From: Paratrimastix pyriformis
Lineage: Eukaryota > Preaxostyla > Paratrimastigidae
DNA length: 64,000 nt
Direction of reading: 5' to 3'
NCBI GenBank assembly: GCA_027972325.1
Contig: JAPMOS010000027.1
Span: forward strand, 248,001 to 312,000
Positions 9,422-20,327 of this stretch are shown piece by piece; within the stretch, counting starts at the first letter, position 1; each line of letters starts with the position of its first letter. The position numbers were made by a program, and so were the translations under genes. Below the pieces are notes generated by a model. That model did not search any database. It saw nothing but the letters and a program-made list of their open reading frames with translations, and was not told the DNA's origin.

Positions 9422-12253
9422 TTACGAAACCCAAAGAACAGGGCCAGCCTCCACGTTTCTCCTCCTCATACGCACACGGCGGATGAGCCAGACACACCCA
9501 AAAATGAAAAGCGCAATTAACCCCAGTGTCCCGAAGACGCTGCCAATGACTGTCCCACGCACAATTCGTTCCCGTCTGCCATCGTAATCCCAGCCTACCG
9601 GGACGGCGAGGCACTGGTCCCCACGCTGGTAGTACCCAGGACGACACCATCCGATGGTGCAGTTGGAGCTGCCACACGACAGCCCTCCGACGGCCGGCCC
9701 ATCCGAACAGTTGGCGGTGGGGTGGATGAAGTAGGGCCGACACTCGGTTGAGTTGGGCTGCATAGCCGCGATCAAGCTCTTGAGGACCATCAGATAGATC
9801 TCGGACTTGTCGTTGAACTCCCAGGAAGGTATGTGCAAATCTAAAACGACATAAAATTGCACGGGACGCAAAAACAAACCTGCTGGGGTATAAGTAAACT
9901 GGAGCGGGAACGAAAAGTCCTCGTCCAATCGGCGGTCAGGGTACAGTTGGTTGAAATATATGGAATAGAAAGCACTCGAGAATGAGGCGGTTCGGCGAAG
10001 GTCAAACCCCGGCTTGACGACGTTCGCCCCTGTCGCCCCCGTGCCATCAATTGTTCTTCCCCAGAGGCCGCCCAGGGTCGCGACTCGGCCGAGGTGCGTG
10101 AATTGGTAGAGACGAGTGGCAATCGCGCATGCCGAAAAACAGAACCCGTCGCTCAAAAGGATCAGGTGATTGGGATCCGGGTTGAAGAGGTCCTGGGCAC
10201 GATGGGATGGAAGCCCATTCGAGAAGGTCGTCCTGAAGGGCTCCGAAAAAGGGAGGGAGCTCCCCGATTTGGTGAGAGCCCTATTGAGATCCTTGGTGGT
10301 CTCTCGATAAAAGTTGTACGACCAGATCCAACCTGGCGGATGGGCGGGGAGGAGTGTGACGGCAAATGCCCCCCTGGCCAGGAAAAAAGGATGGCACGGA
10401 GGGAGGGAGGGAGGGAGGGAGGGAGGGAGGGAGGGGGGGGGGGGTGCAGACCCCAGTCCAGCTTGAAGAGTCGCCACACACTGAAAAGGCGGGGGACAAT
10501 TTGGTCGGCGAGCCAGGATTTCCGGACGCGTCCCGCTGGCATTAAAAAGAATTGCGAGCGCATTTGGGGAGTGACAAATGGTGGCATGCCCAACCCCAGG
10601 CTGGCGAGCCCTGCGGAAAATCACTGCTGCTTGCGAAAAGGTTTGGGCAAGAAGACAGACCACCAGGGTTTTTCCGGACATCCAAGATCAGATAGCTGAG
10701 GTTTTGGGATGCTTTGGTAGCCTCGAGAAAGCTCTGGTAAAGATCGTCGGCCCAATTACCTGGGGTCTCGGTCTCAAATGTGGGCACTTCGACGACAAGC
10801 GTGTCACCCTCCAACTGCTCCAGCAGTTGCTTGGAATCTCTGGGTGCCGAAGAAAGCGCAGAGTCACGTCGAATCAAGTAGGATTTGATCAGCGATCCTT
10901 GGACGAGTGGCACGACAGGGAGCGCGAGCGCGGAGCTTGTCGCTGGGGAGGGCATCGATTGCCTTTCGGCGGCCAGGAGAATTTGGGCGAGGGGAAGAGT
11001 GCCGCTTGGAGTGAGAAGGTGGATCTCTCTCCCGTCTTTGGCAAGCGCGCCAAGTTGGACCAGGGAAGCCAAACGATGTGAATGTGCCTCACGCGACGCG
11101 ACTGTGAGTGTCGGTACCACCCCGGGGTTCGACGAGAATGGTCGGAGAGCTTCCATCAAGCATTCCATGCTGCAAGCCAATCGTCCAACAGAAGAGGAGG
11201 CTCTCGAACGACAGACCCTGTGCCGAAGGATAAACTCCCGTTGGGCCCCCCCGCGGGGTCCGTCTGCAGCTGGGCCAGGTTCGCAGGGGTTGGGGATGAA
11301 AGAATGCCGCCATATTCGATTGGTAGTTCGAAAAGTTCGGAATAGCCGGGACATTGGAGGAGAAAGTCGAGGCGGGTCTTGGTGGCCTCCTTGAGAGCTT
11401 GAGGGAGGAGAGAGAGAGGTCTCAGATGCCAAAAAATCATCAGCGCCTGGTTGAAACGGGCTGCAGGATCCAACGAGAGGCCCAACGAACCGCCCTCGAC
11501 ATCGCCGATTCGGCGGACCCACCGTTCCAGGAAGGCGATGGGGGGTTCCCAATCCGTGAGAGGTACACCGGGGTTTTCGCGGGACAAGGAGCGCATTTGG
11601 GTGACTTCGCAGTTGTCGTATGAGGTCACATCGATGCCATACTGAGCGGCGTACCCCGAGGAAATATAGGAGAGCTGGCTGGGCCAGAGACCCACCTTGA
11701 TCACTTGATGGCCTGTGGAATTCAGGGCCGACATTAAGGGGAACGGAAGCACCACGTTGAACGGATGATATTCCCTTGGTGGGGTATATCTTGTGTGAGC
11801 ATCCAGGAACCGATTGAACATAACACTCAGGGCGGTATGGAAGGAAAAATCGTCGGGATAAACGGAACCTTCGATCCGCTGGAGTTCGGCGTCAGCATCG
11901 ACTCTTCGGGCAGATTGAGCACACTCAAGTGATCCAAAGGGTGTTGACAGACCGGAGCTCGTCAGTAAATGGCGCAGGACCTGCTCGGCAAATATCGGCG
12001 AAAGGGTATGCTTCAAGAATTCGACGAGTTGCAAAGAGAATGGGACTCACGCCCATCGAAGAAAAGGGCGCCGAGCGAACGCAACGATCTGAGGAAAAAC
12101 TTCTATCGAACAAAAGAGACCAAAAAATCCGCAGCAAAACCGACCCATTTCGTCAATGTTCAGCAGCTTTCCAATGCGGAGGTTTTCACAGGGACCAGTG
12201 CTAGCAATACAAATTGCCGAAAGGCTCACGAGAACGACAAGCGCTTTATGCAT
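9422..12253 (-). CDS. Secreted or surface S41-family-like peptidase with C-terminal membrane anchor
   Basis: The ATG at 12253 begins a signal peptide (MHKALVVLVSLSAICIAS). A long exon near 12020-11160 encodes an N-terminal domain (ARRVDADAELQRIEG, NRFLDAHTRYTPP). The protease core follows: LSYLILDVRKNPGG, the S41 core strand, then after an intron with a sense-strand GGGA/CCCT repeat, LILLSDGFCFSACA, whose Ser is the expected nucleophile as in fungal and chlamydial CPAF-like S41 peptidases. Near the C-terminus lie a Cys-rich EGF-like stretch (LSCGSSNCTIGWCRPGYY), one transmembrane helix (about 9470-9540) and a basic cytosolic tail (RRVRMRRRN). An in-frame 39-nt intron with a GTTTG donor probably lies near 9840-9880. 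The likely role is extracellular protein cleavage at the plasma membrane. Exact internal splice sites are not all certain. Confidence 0.87.
10397..10443. repeat. (GGGA)n and poly-G tract in an S41-gene intron
   Basis: Tandem GGGAGGGA units followed by a run of about ten G on the plus strand, which is C/T-rich on the sense strand of this minus-strand gene. It likely serves as the pyrimidine-rich part of the intron. Confidence 0.75.
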
Positions 12254-12354
12254 TATGCCGCGTGATGGCCCGGGGAATAAGAGAAAACTTCGAAAACTCG
12301 CACCGGCAGGGTTAGCACGGCGAGGTTATATTCGCCCTTTGAAAGACAGTCTCG
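12254..12354. promoter_or_regulatory. Divergent spacer between the peptidase and helicase genes
   Basis: 101 bases separate the ATG at 12253 (minus) from the ATG at 12355 (plus). The stretch is less GC-rich than the flanking gene bodies and presumably acts as a shared promoter. No conserved element was recognised. Confidence 0.45.
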
Positions 12355-15300
12355 ATGGTGTCGCGTGGTGGTGGGCGCGATGACGGACGGTTTATCAAGG
12401 GGGATGTTTCCTATTTGGATTCTTCTCTGCCAATTTTCCCATTCGCACAACAAATTGTTGAAACCGTCGCTCGAGATCAAGTTGTTATTGTCACAGGCCT
12501 GCCTTCTGAATTGCTCTGCATTTCATGTCATCACCAGGCGATACGGGGTCTGGGAAGTCCACGCAGGTCCCGCAGATGCTCCTCGAGGATGCCCTTCGAA
12601 AAGGAAACCCCTTCCGTTGTGTGGTCACCCAACCCAGGCGCATCGCTGCAACGAGCCTCGCAGTGCGCGTGGCCCATGAGCGGCACTCGCCGCTGGGGGC
12701 GGAGGTTGGCTATCAAATCTCCATGGACCGCCAATGCGATCCGAGAACACAGATCGTGTACGTGACCTCGGGCCTTCTTCTCCAGCAACTGACAATGGCC
12801 CCTTCGCACGACGCGCCGCCTTTCACGCACATTCTCCTGGACGAAGGTGCGTCTTTGCCCCCCGACCCGCCTCTCTTCACTGGCGTGCTATCGTGTGGGC
12901 CTCGGCCTTGGCTGCAGTGCATGAGCGGGATATCGACGAGGACTTCTTGATGGCCATCCTCCGGGACCGGCTGGCGGCCCACCCCGCGCTGAGGCTGGTG
13001 CTCATGTCGGCCACCATGGAGACGCGGCCGTTCGCTCGATACTTCCGACTGGTCCGATTGATGGCCCACAAGCGCCCATCCACGCGCCATGCGCTCCACA
13101 GACGCGCCCCGCCGCCCCGCCCACGCGTCGTGCATCATCACACCACTGCACCCACAGCACACCACCAGCCAACTGGGCGCATCGCCCCTGTTTTGTCCTT
13201 GTTCTCAGGGAGCGCGCAACCAGGTGGCGGTGCTCCCACAAGGGGTGGCCGCCAGCCCAGGCCGCGAGCGGGATCGGGAGCCGACCGTCTTGCAGGTGGG
13301 CGGCAGCTGCTACCCGGTGCGGTGCCACTTCCTCGGCCAGACGTGCGCCTTCCTCAACCAGCCCCCGCCCGCCTCGCCGCCACCACGGGCTCCCGCGGGT
13401 CCCTGCCCGTCGCCCTTCCCGCAGCCATCGCCGCCTCGCCCTCAGCCGGAGCCGTGGCCCGGGGGCGACGAGGAGCGGGCGCCGATGGGCGGCGGCGACG
13501 ATGCCGGCCTGGCCAACGGGGAGGCTGTCGACCTGGCCGCACCCCCGGGGACCGACGGCGGGCCCTGCCCCTCCCCCCCGGACTCCTCGTCCCCAGCCGC
13601 GTCCCCGTCCCCCCAGCAGCGCCAGCCGATGCACCGCGAGTCTTTGTCCCTCCGGGGCGTCGACGGGGTGCCGGGCCTCCTGTACGAGCCCGAAAGTCTG
13701 CCCTCCCCACGGCTTCGGGAGGCCCGCTTGGAGGGGCCCCTGGTGGGGCTGCTGTGCGACCTGGTCCTGCGCATCCACAGCCAGCAGGCCGCCCTCGGGG
13801 ACCCCAGCGAGGGCGCCCTGCTCGTCTTCCTACCCGGTCTGTCGGCCTTGGTCGCTCCCGTACCGCGGGTGCGGGTCGGATGGGGGGGCGCATCATCCCA
13901 CCCGACTGACGGAGGGCCGCCGCGACGCTCCCCGGGGCCGGGGCGGGGCAGGGCTGGGAGAGATCCAGGCTGTCCACGGGGCCCTCGAGGAGGCCAACCG
14001 GGCCCTGGCCAGCCCGGCCCCTCTGTGGATCGTCCCCCTGCACAGCACCCTTGCCAGGTCCGCCCCCGGCCATCGGCATTCAGACCCTCGTCATGGTCAT
14101 CCCCCACCCGCGGTGGCTCTGCTCTGCTCCCCAGCGAGACCCAGGCGTCGGTCTTTCAGCGGCGCCCCGGGATGCGCAAAGTGGTCCTCGCCACCAACAT
14201 CGCCGAGAGGTCGCCCTCCCCGTCCCCCCTTCCCTCCGCCGCCCTTCGCTTTCGCCCATCTGCCTTCGCCCTCACCATCCGCCTCTTTCCCTCTCGGCGA
14301 CCCGCTCGCTCGGTGGCGCATCCCACCGACTGGGGTCCGTCCGGTCCTTTCCTCCCCGCGACTTCCCGTTCCGTTCCTGGCGGGGGCGGGGCAGCTCGGT
14401 GACGGTGCCCGATGTGGTTGCCGTGGTGGACAGCTGCCTGGCCCGGGAGGTGCACTACGACCCGGAGACCCACCTGCAGTCGCTCCGCCTGCAATGGATC
14501 TCCCAGGCGGCCGCCACCCAGGCCCGCTGCGCCACCATCCCGCGCTGCCCTCTGCCCCCCCCCCCCCCCCCCCGTGGGTTCGCCGGCTTCACCGCCCCGT
14601 CTGGTGGCCTCTGGGGGACACCGCAGCGGATGGGCCGGGCGGGGCGGGTGCGGCCTGGGGTCTGCTACCGGCTGGTGCCCGAGGGCTTCTTCCGGGAGGA
14701 GATGCCCCCCCAGTCGGCCCCCGAGATGTGCCGCTGCCCCCTCGAGTCCCTCGTCCTCAAAGTCAAGGTCCCCCCATGGGCACGGGCATGGACCAGGGGG
14801 GGTGGGTGGTGTTTGGGCCCGGCCTCAAGGGCCCTTTCCTGCGCGGGGGGCAGCGACTGGGGCTGGGCAGCCCGGTGGAGTATCTCGCCAAGTGCATCGA
14901 CCCGCCCCTGCCGGCCGCCATCGAGGCCGCCCTGGACGCCCTCACCCAGGCCGGTCCGCCCTGGCCCCGCCCTCGCCCTCCCAGGGGCGGCATCCCATGC
15001 CGCCCCTTCCCAACCACCGGCATCGACCGCACCATGGCGGGCGGGCGGGCAGGGGGCCTCGACCGGACCACGGGCGAGCTGACCTTTGGGGGCCGCCTCT
15101 TCGCGGGGCTGCCCTTCGACTACCGCCTCTCGAGGCTGGTCATCCTCGGTCCGCCCCGGCGCACCCCGCCCGACGGCCCGCGTCCTGGCGGCCCCTCTTC
15201 GATTCCAATGGCTGCTCTGGGGCCGGGCGGTGGGTTGGGGTGGCTGCCTGCGGCAGGGGCTGCCTTCGGGCGGGGCGAGGTGTGCCTCCGGCTGGCCTGC

Positions 15301-18300
15301 CTGGCCTCGCTGCGGCCGCTCTTCCAGGCCCCGTACGACCCCGAGGCCAGGCGCGCCGTCTGCCCTGCCCCTCCCCTGCCCCTCCCCTGCCCCTCCCCTG
15401 CCCCGCATCCCGTCAGGACGCTCCCCCCCCCCCGGATGCTCACCCCTCATGGCCACCACCGCCTTTCCCCCCGCGCGGCCCGGCCCTCGCCTTGGCCTTG
15501 GCCATGGCAGGCCGTCCTGAGCCAGCTCCGGTGGGACGGCGGCCTGCAGTCAGACCTCCTCGCCGCCCTGGCCGCCTACGAGGCCAGCACCCCCCCCCCC
15601 CCCCCTCGGCACCCCCAAGCCCCTCGGCACCCCCAAGCCCCATCCCCAAACACAAGACACCCGACCGACCCAAGCACACGGACACGCCCTTCCACAGACA
15701 CGCACCGCACAGGCACCACTCACGAATGGGTGGGTAGGCCTTGGCTGATAAACACCCCCCCCCCCCCCCTCCCGGTAGGCCTGGGCGTCCCTTCGGGGCC
15801 GGAGGCTGCCCGGATGCAGCGGCAGGGGCTGCTCAGCGGGCCGGTCCTCCGCGAGGCGGCTGCCCTCATCGCCGAGACCCGCCGTCGCCTGGCCGAGCTG
15901 GGGCTGCCCCTGGGCGCCCCCACATCCCTCTCGGTCCGGAGCAGCCCCCAGGGGGTTGTCGGCCCCCGCCGCACGCCATTTCGTCTCCTGTTTCTCACAA
16001 CCCCCGCACACGGGCCCTGGGCCACGGGCCACGGGACATGGGGCTGCTTCGCTCGGGTGCGCAGCGACCGCCTTCCGTGAGCCAAGCGAAGGTTGCTCGC
16101 TCTTTCGCCCCCCCCCCCCCCCCCCCCGGCCCCCCGGCACCGGCCCCCGGCGGCCCCCGGCCCCGGCCCCCGGCCCGAGCTCACCCTCCGACCTCCGACC
16201 CTCTGCTCTGACCCTCTGACCTCTTCCCTCCGGCTCGCTGACCCTCGGCCCGCGCCGCTGCCCAGTGCTGCTGGTGAAGGGGCTCCTCTGGGGGCCTTCT
16301 ACGGCACGGTCTGCCTCTCGGAGCCGCGCCATCGGGAGGCGGCCCAGCGGCTAGCCGTGGCGGTCCGCTGTTCGCCCACGCCCCCCCCCCCCCCCCCCCC
16401 CCACCCCCCACCCCCCTCTCTCCGCCGCCGGGGTGCTTCCACTGGCATGCCGGACGTCACCGCGGGTCCCGTAGGGCTGTTTGCCTGGGTTCATCGTCCA
16501 AACCGCGACCATCACCACCCGGGGATTCTGGAGGGCAGCGGGCCCTGGGGGGCTCCCCGACCCTGGCCGAGCGGCAGCTGCTTGAGGGCCTCCCCGAGGG
16601 GGCTCGTCGGTTGGCCTGGGAGGAGCTCTTCGCGGGGCCCGCCCGGCCCGACCCGGCCGCCTTCGACCACCACTTCGTCCCCGGGGGCCGGCCTCCAGCA
16701 GGCTCCCCCTCGGGGCCGGGGTCGGGCCAGCCGGGCAGTGAGAGCCGCTACCTGGGTGCCCTGGAAGAGGAGGACGCCCTCTGGTTCGAGGAGCCCCTCG
16801 ACACGGTGCGCATCCAGTCGGTCCCCCCACCGCCCACGCCCACGCCCACGCCCACGCCCACGCCCACGCCCACGCCCACGCCCACGCCCACGCCCACGCC
16901 CACGCCCTGCCCTTGTGCGGGCCCTCTGTCGGGGGCTCCCGCCGGGGACGAAGAGTCATGTCTCACCGCTCCCGTGAACCTCCTCGGGGGGATGGGCGGG
17001 CCGTGGGCGGCAGTATGCCCGACCTGTGCCCGCCCCTCGACGTGGCCCGCGCTCTGTGGCCTTGCGGGACCATCCGCAAGGTCTCCGCCCCCTCGGCCCC
17101 GCCACCCGCCACCCGCCGCCACCCGCCACCCGCCGCCACCCGCCACCCGCCGCCACCCGCCACCCGCCACCCGCCACCCGCCACTCGCCACCCGCTTCTC
17201 TGCGACCAACTGCCGGGACCCCCGCAGGCCAGGCGGCCCCATACCGACACGCGACCCAAATCGGCTGCTGTACTGGCGGTGGTGCCGGTGGTGGTGCCGG
17301 TGGTGGTGCCGGTGGTGGTGCCGGTGGTGGTGGCCGGGGGGTGGGGGTGGTGGGGGGCAGGTGGCCGTGCAGTCGCCGTACTACTACGCGGTCTTCGGGC
17401 CCCCCGAGGGGCGGCCCCTGGCCCCGGGCGAGCCCAATCCGGCCCTGGGGCTGGCCCTCCGCATGCGGCAAGTGGACCTCAGCCCCGCCCTGGCCGCCGC
17501 CTGCCCCCTCCGACCCGCCCCCGGCCCCACCCCGCCCCAGCCGGGCGGGGGCTGGGGCCACGCCAATGGGTGGGACCCACCCCGGGCGGGCGGCCCCACG
17601 CGCGGCTCCGGGGCGACGACGACCATCTCGCGGACGGGCCCACAGTCGGCCCTGGCGCTCACCTTCAAGCTCGGTCTGACTCCCTGCCCTCCCCACGCTT
17701 GCGCCGTTCCTGGCCTGGCCTGGCCGCGCGGCTGAGCCCTCTTCCTGTTGGGGTGGCGGTGGCTGGCCTCCCCAGCGGGGGCCCAGGTGGGCAGGGGCGG
17801 GGGCCTGACCGCCCAGCAGGGCATCCTCGCCGGGACCCCTGTGGGGGTGGGGCCCGAGTCGATCGCCGCGGCCGCCCTGGAGGCCGACCCGCTGCTGATG
17901 CCGTACCGCTTCATGGTGGCTGCCTTCCTGACGGGTCCGCCCGCCCTGTCGATCTCGGGGAGCGGGAAACGGGAGGGTGCGTGTGGGGAGGAGGAGCGGG
18001 GTGATGGAGATGAGAGGGCGGGTCACTCCACCGCATATGCGCCCACGGTGGGCCGGCTGTGCTGTGGGCCGGCCGGGCGCAGGGCGGGGCGACATCCGCG
18101 AGCTGGTGGCGCGGCAGTGCACCCTGATGCCGGCGCTGCCCTTGGTGCCGACTCTGCTGGGGCTGCTCTTCTGCCAGTACGCCGAGGCCCGCTCCGAGGG
18201 CCCGCGGTACGTGGGCTTCCTGCTGGTCTGCTCGACCTCCCCGGGAATGTCCCTGGCCGACTGGCCTTACTCTCGGCTCCCGGCCCCCATCTCCATCGTG

Positions 18301-19639
18301 CGGCCCCTCCAACCAGAACGGGACCTGGGCGTTGCAACCCGACGGGGACCTGACCCCGGCCGACCTGGCGGCCATCAACCGGCTGCGGGCCCACTTGTCG
18401 GACTACCTGCTCCACGGGGGCAGCCCCCGCCCCAGGGCCCCCCCCTGCCACGGGCCCCTGCTGCCCGCCAAGCGGCCCATGCCCACCCCTCCCGGCCAGG
18501 CTGCCAACGAGGCGGCCGGGCGGGCGGCCCCTTTCGGGAGCCCCGAGGAGGCTGCCCGTGCCCTGGTGGGGCTGCTGCTCCATCCCGCCGCGGATGCCCC
18601 CGGACCCTGCGGCCCCCACGCCGAGCCGCCGCCCCAGCGGCCCCTCCGGGCCCGGGTGGGCCGGCCTCCCGAGGATTACCGGCACCCCTGGGCCACCAAG
18701 CGCCAGATCCGGGCCGAGGCCCCGGCAGCGTGGGGCCTCGACGATGCCCCGCGGGCCACCCCGTCCCCAGGATGGGCCGAGGGCTCCCCTGCAGCGGCCC
18801 CGGCCCCGTCGGGTGGCGTGCCATGGTCCTCGACGCCCGCGTCCTCTGGGTGGGGCCCCTCGCCGACGCCCTCTTCTTCCGGGGCCGGATGGGGCCCTAC
18901 GCCCTCGCCCTCGCCGAGCGGCGGCTGGGGCGCCTCCGCCGACTGGGGCCGCTCCGAGGACGACTGGGGCCCCGTCTCGCTCCCCGCCTCCGCCCTTACT
19001 GGCGGCGACCACGCCGGAAGCGGAACTCCCCTGCCCCCTCCTGCTCCGCCTTCTTCGACGAGCCCTTCTTCCTCCTCCTCCTGGCCATCCGCTGGCGGGC
19101 TCGCACGGACCCCCCCTCCCAGCGGGGTGCCCTGTGGTCTCTGTGCCGGCTGGGCGGCCACCCCCTCGGCATCCCCTGTGCCCTCATTCCCACCCGCAGC
19201 CCCGGGCAACCCCCAGGGCGAGCGGTACCGGGCGGCGGCCGACCGGGCCCGGACCGACCCCGACCCGCTGGCGCCCCTGTGGCTGCACGAACTGCCGCCG
19301 CCACGCGCCCAGCCCGGGGGCCCACCCGCGGACGGGCCCGACGAGCGGGCGGAGCTTGTGGCCCGGCTGGGGGCCCACTACCGCCTCATGGCCACCTGGG
19401 GCCGGGCCGAGCGGCCCGAGGGCTCCTCGCGTGCGGGGTGCGGCGACCGCGGGGGGTGGGGCCGCGGCCCCCGAAGGGGGGACGACGGGGGCGGCGGGGT
19501 CTGGTGCGAGATCTGCGGCCAGCGGGTGCGGGCCCGCGACCGGGCCGCCCTCGAGGGGCACTTCCGCTCGACGCAGCACATCAAAAAGCTCCGCGGGGTC
19601 CGGGCCAGGCTCCATCTGCCCCCGGGGTGCCTCCTCTAG
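12355..19639 (+). CDS. DEAH-box RNA helicase with C-terminal zinc finger (TDRD9/spindle-E-like)
   Basis: A multi-exon gene from ATG 12355 to TAG 19639. Motif I (VVIVTGDTGSGKSTQVPQ) is completed across a 41-nt intron that begins GC (12497-12537). Further motifs are TQPRRIAA (Ia), DEVHERDID (II, split by an intron at 12847-12917), VLMSATM (III), GALLVFLPGL (IV), ATNIAE and RMGRAGRV (VI), then the helicase-associated winged-helix/ratchet region (SPVEYLAKCIDPPL, TFGGRLFAGLPFDYRLSRLV). Distal exons (RDIRELVARQCTLMPALPL, LLGLLFCQYAEAR, DLAAINRLRAHLSDYLL) recall the region after the Tudor domain of TDRD9/spindle-E, and a C2H2-like finger CEICG...H...TQHIKK ends the protein. TDRD9 acts in the piRNA pathway; that assignment is tentative, and YTHDC2- or DHX-type helicases are alternatives. 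Introns hold many C-runs and repeats. Confidence 0.85.
16829..16905. repeat. (CACGCC)n hexamer array in the helicase gene
   Basis: About thirteen CCCACG/CACGCC hexamers in a presumed intron; if translated it would give a Pro-Thr repeat. It begins shortly after a GTCCCCCCACC sequence. Confidence 0.8.
17099..17336. repeat. Two repeats: (CACCCGC)n and (GGTGGTGCC)n in the helicase gene
   Basis: Degenerate CACCCGC/CGCCAC units at about 17099-17190 and GGTGGTGCC nonamers at about 17277-17335, separated by unique sequence. They lie in a presumed intron upstream of the exon encoding YYYAVFGPPEG. Confidence 0.75.
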
Positions 19640-20317
19640 CCCCGGCATGGCCTCCGCTTCTTCCACAATCCCAATGGCCGATGGTGGGGATGGAGGGATG
19701 GGGGGACTTGGAATGCGACCATTGCGGTTCGACTCTGATCGGGAGGGCAGCAGCGGCGGGAGGGGAGGGATGGCGGTGAAAATGGCAGCGGCGGGAGGGG
19801 AGGGAGGGCAGTCGGGGCCCTTGAGGAAGCGGGCCGGGTGACCATGTCCAGCTCCAGGGACCACGTCCCCCGCCCGAAAGGGTTCACCACCGCGCATTTC
19901 GGGGTCAGTCCTACGGAGGAGAGGCGAAACAGTGTGGCCGTGGCGGTGGGTTGGAGGGGAGGCACACGGAAACGAACCAGGTCGCCGCGAGCCCCACAGC
20001 GAAAGACTTCGCCGCTTGCCGTCCGGCAGTCCGGCAGTCCGGTGGGCCGCTACAAAACCAGTCGCTACAAAACCAGTCGCTACAAAAAAGGCAAAAAACA
20101 GCAGAAGAGATGTCCAGCTTCCAGGTCTCGGCTCCCGCGGAACAAACCACGCCGACCGAGCAAGCTCACCAAGAATCATGAAGTAGCAGATCATGTATGT
20201 CATCCGGTTCGGAAAAGATAATGACTCGCCAAACAAATGTGTAACTAACCGAGTGGGATCAAGGAAGCTCAGGTACATTGTCACAATCTCGTCTGGAAGC
20301 TCGCCTGGGGAGTTCAC
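19636..20317 (-). CDS. F-box-like hypothetical gene, 5' end unresolved
   Basis: The minus strand encodes ELPDEIVTMYLSFLDPTRL, a good match to the start of an F-box, but no ATG lies in frame upstream before a stop. An AG acceptor (CCCCAG) immediately precedes this segment. Either a short 5' exon lies further upstream, antisense to the F-box/SPRY gene, or the gene is decayed. A downstream stretch, FRLSSVGLTPKCAVVNPFG followed by RGTWSLELDMV, looks coding, and its frame ends at a TAG inside the same CTAG tetranucleotide that ends the helicase gene. Intron positions between these two parts are not resolved. F-box proteins act as substrate adaptors of SCF ubiquitin ligases. Confidence is low. Confidence 0.35.
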
Positions 20318-20327
20318 CGGCCGCTCG

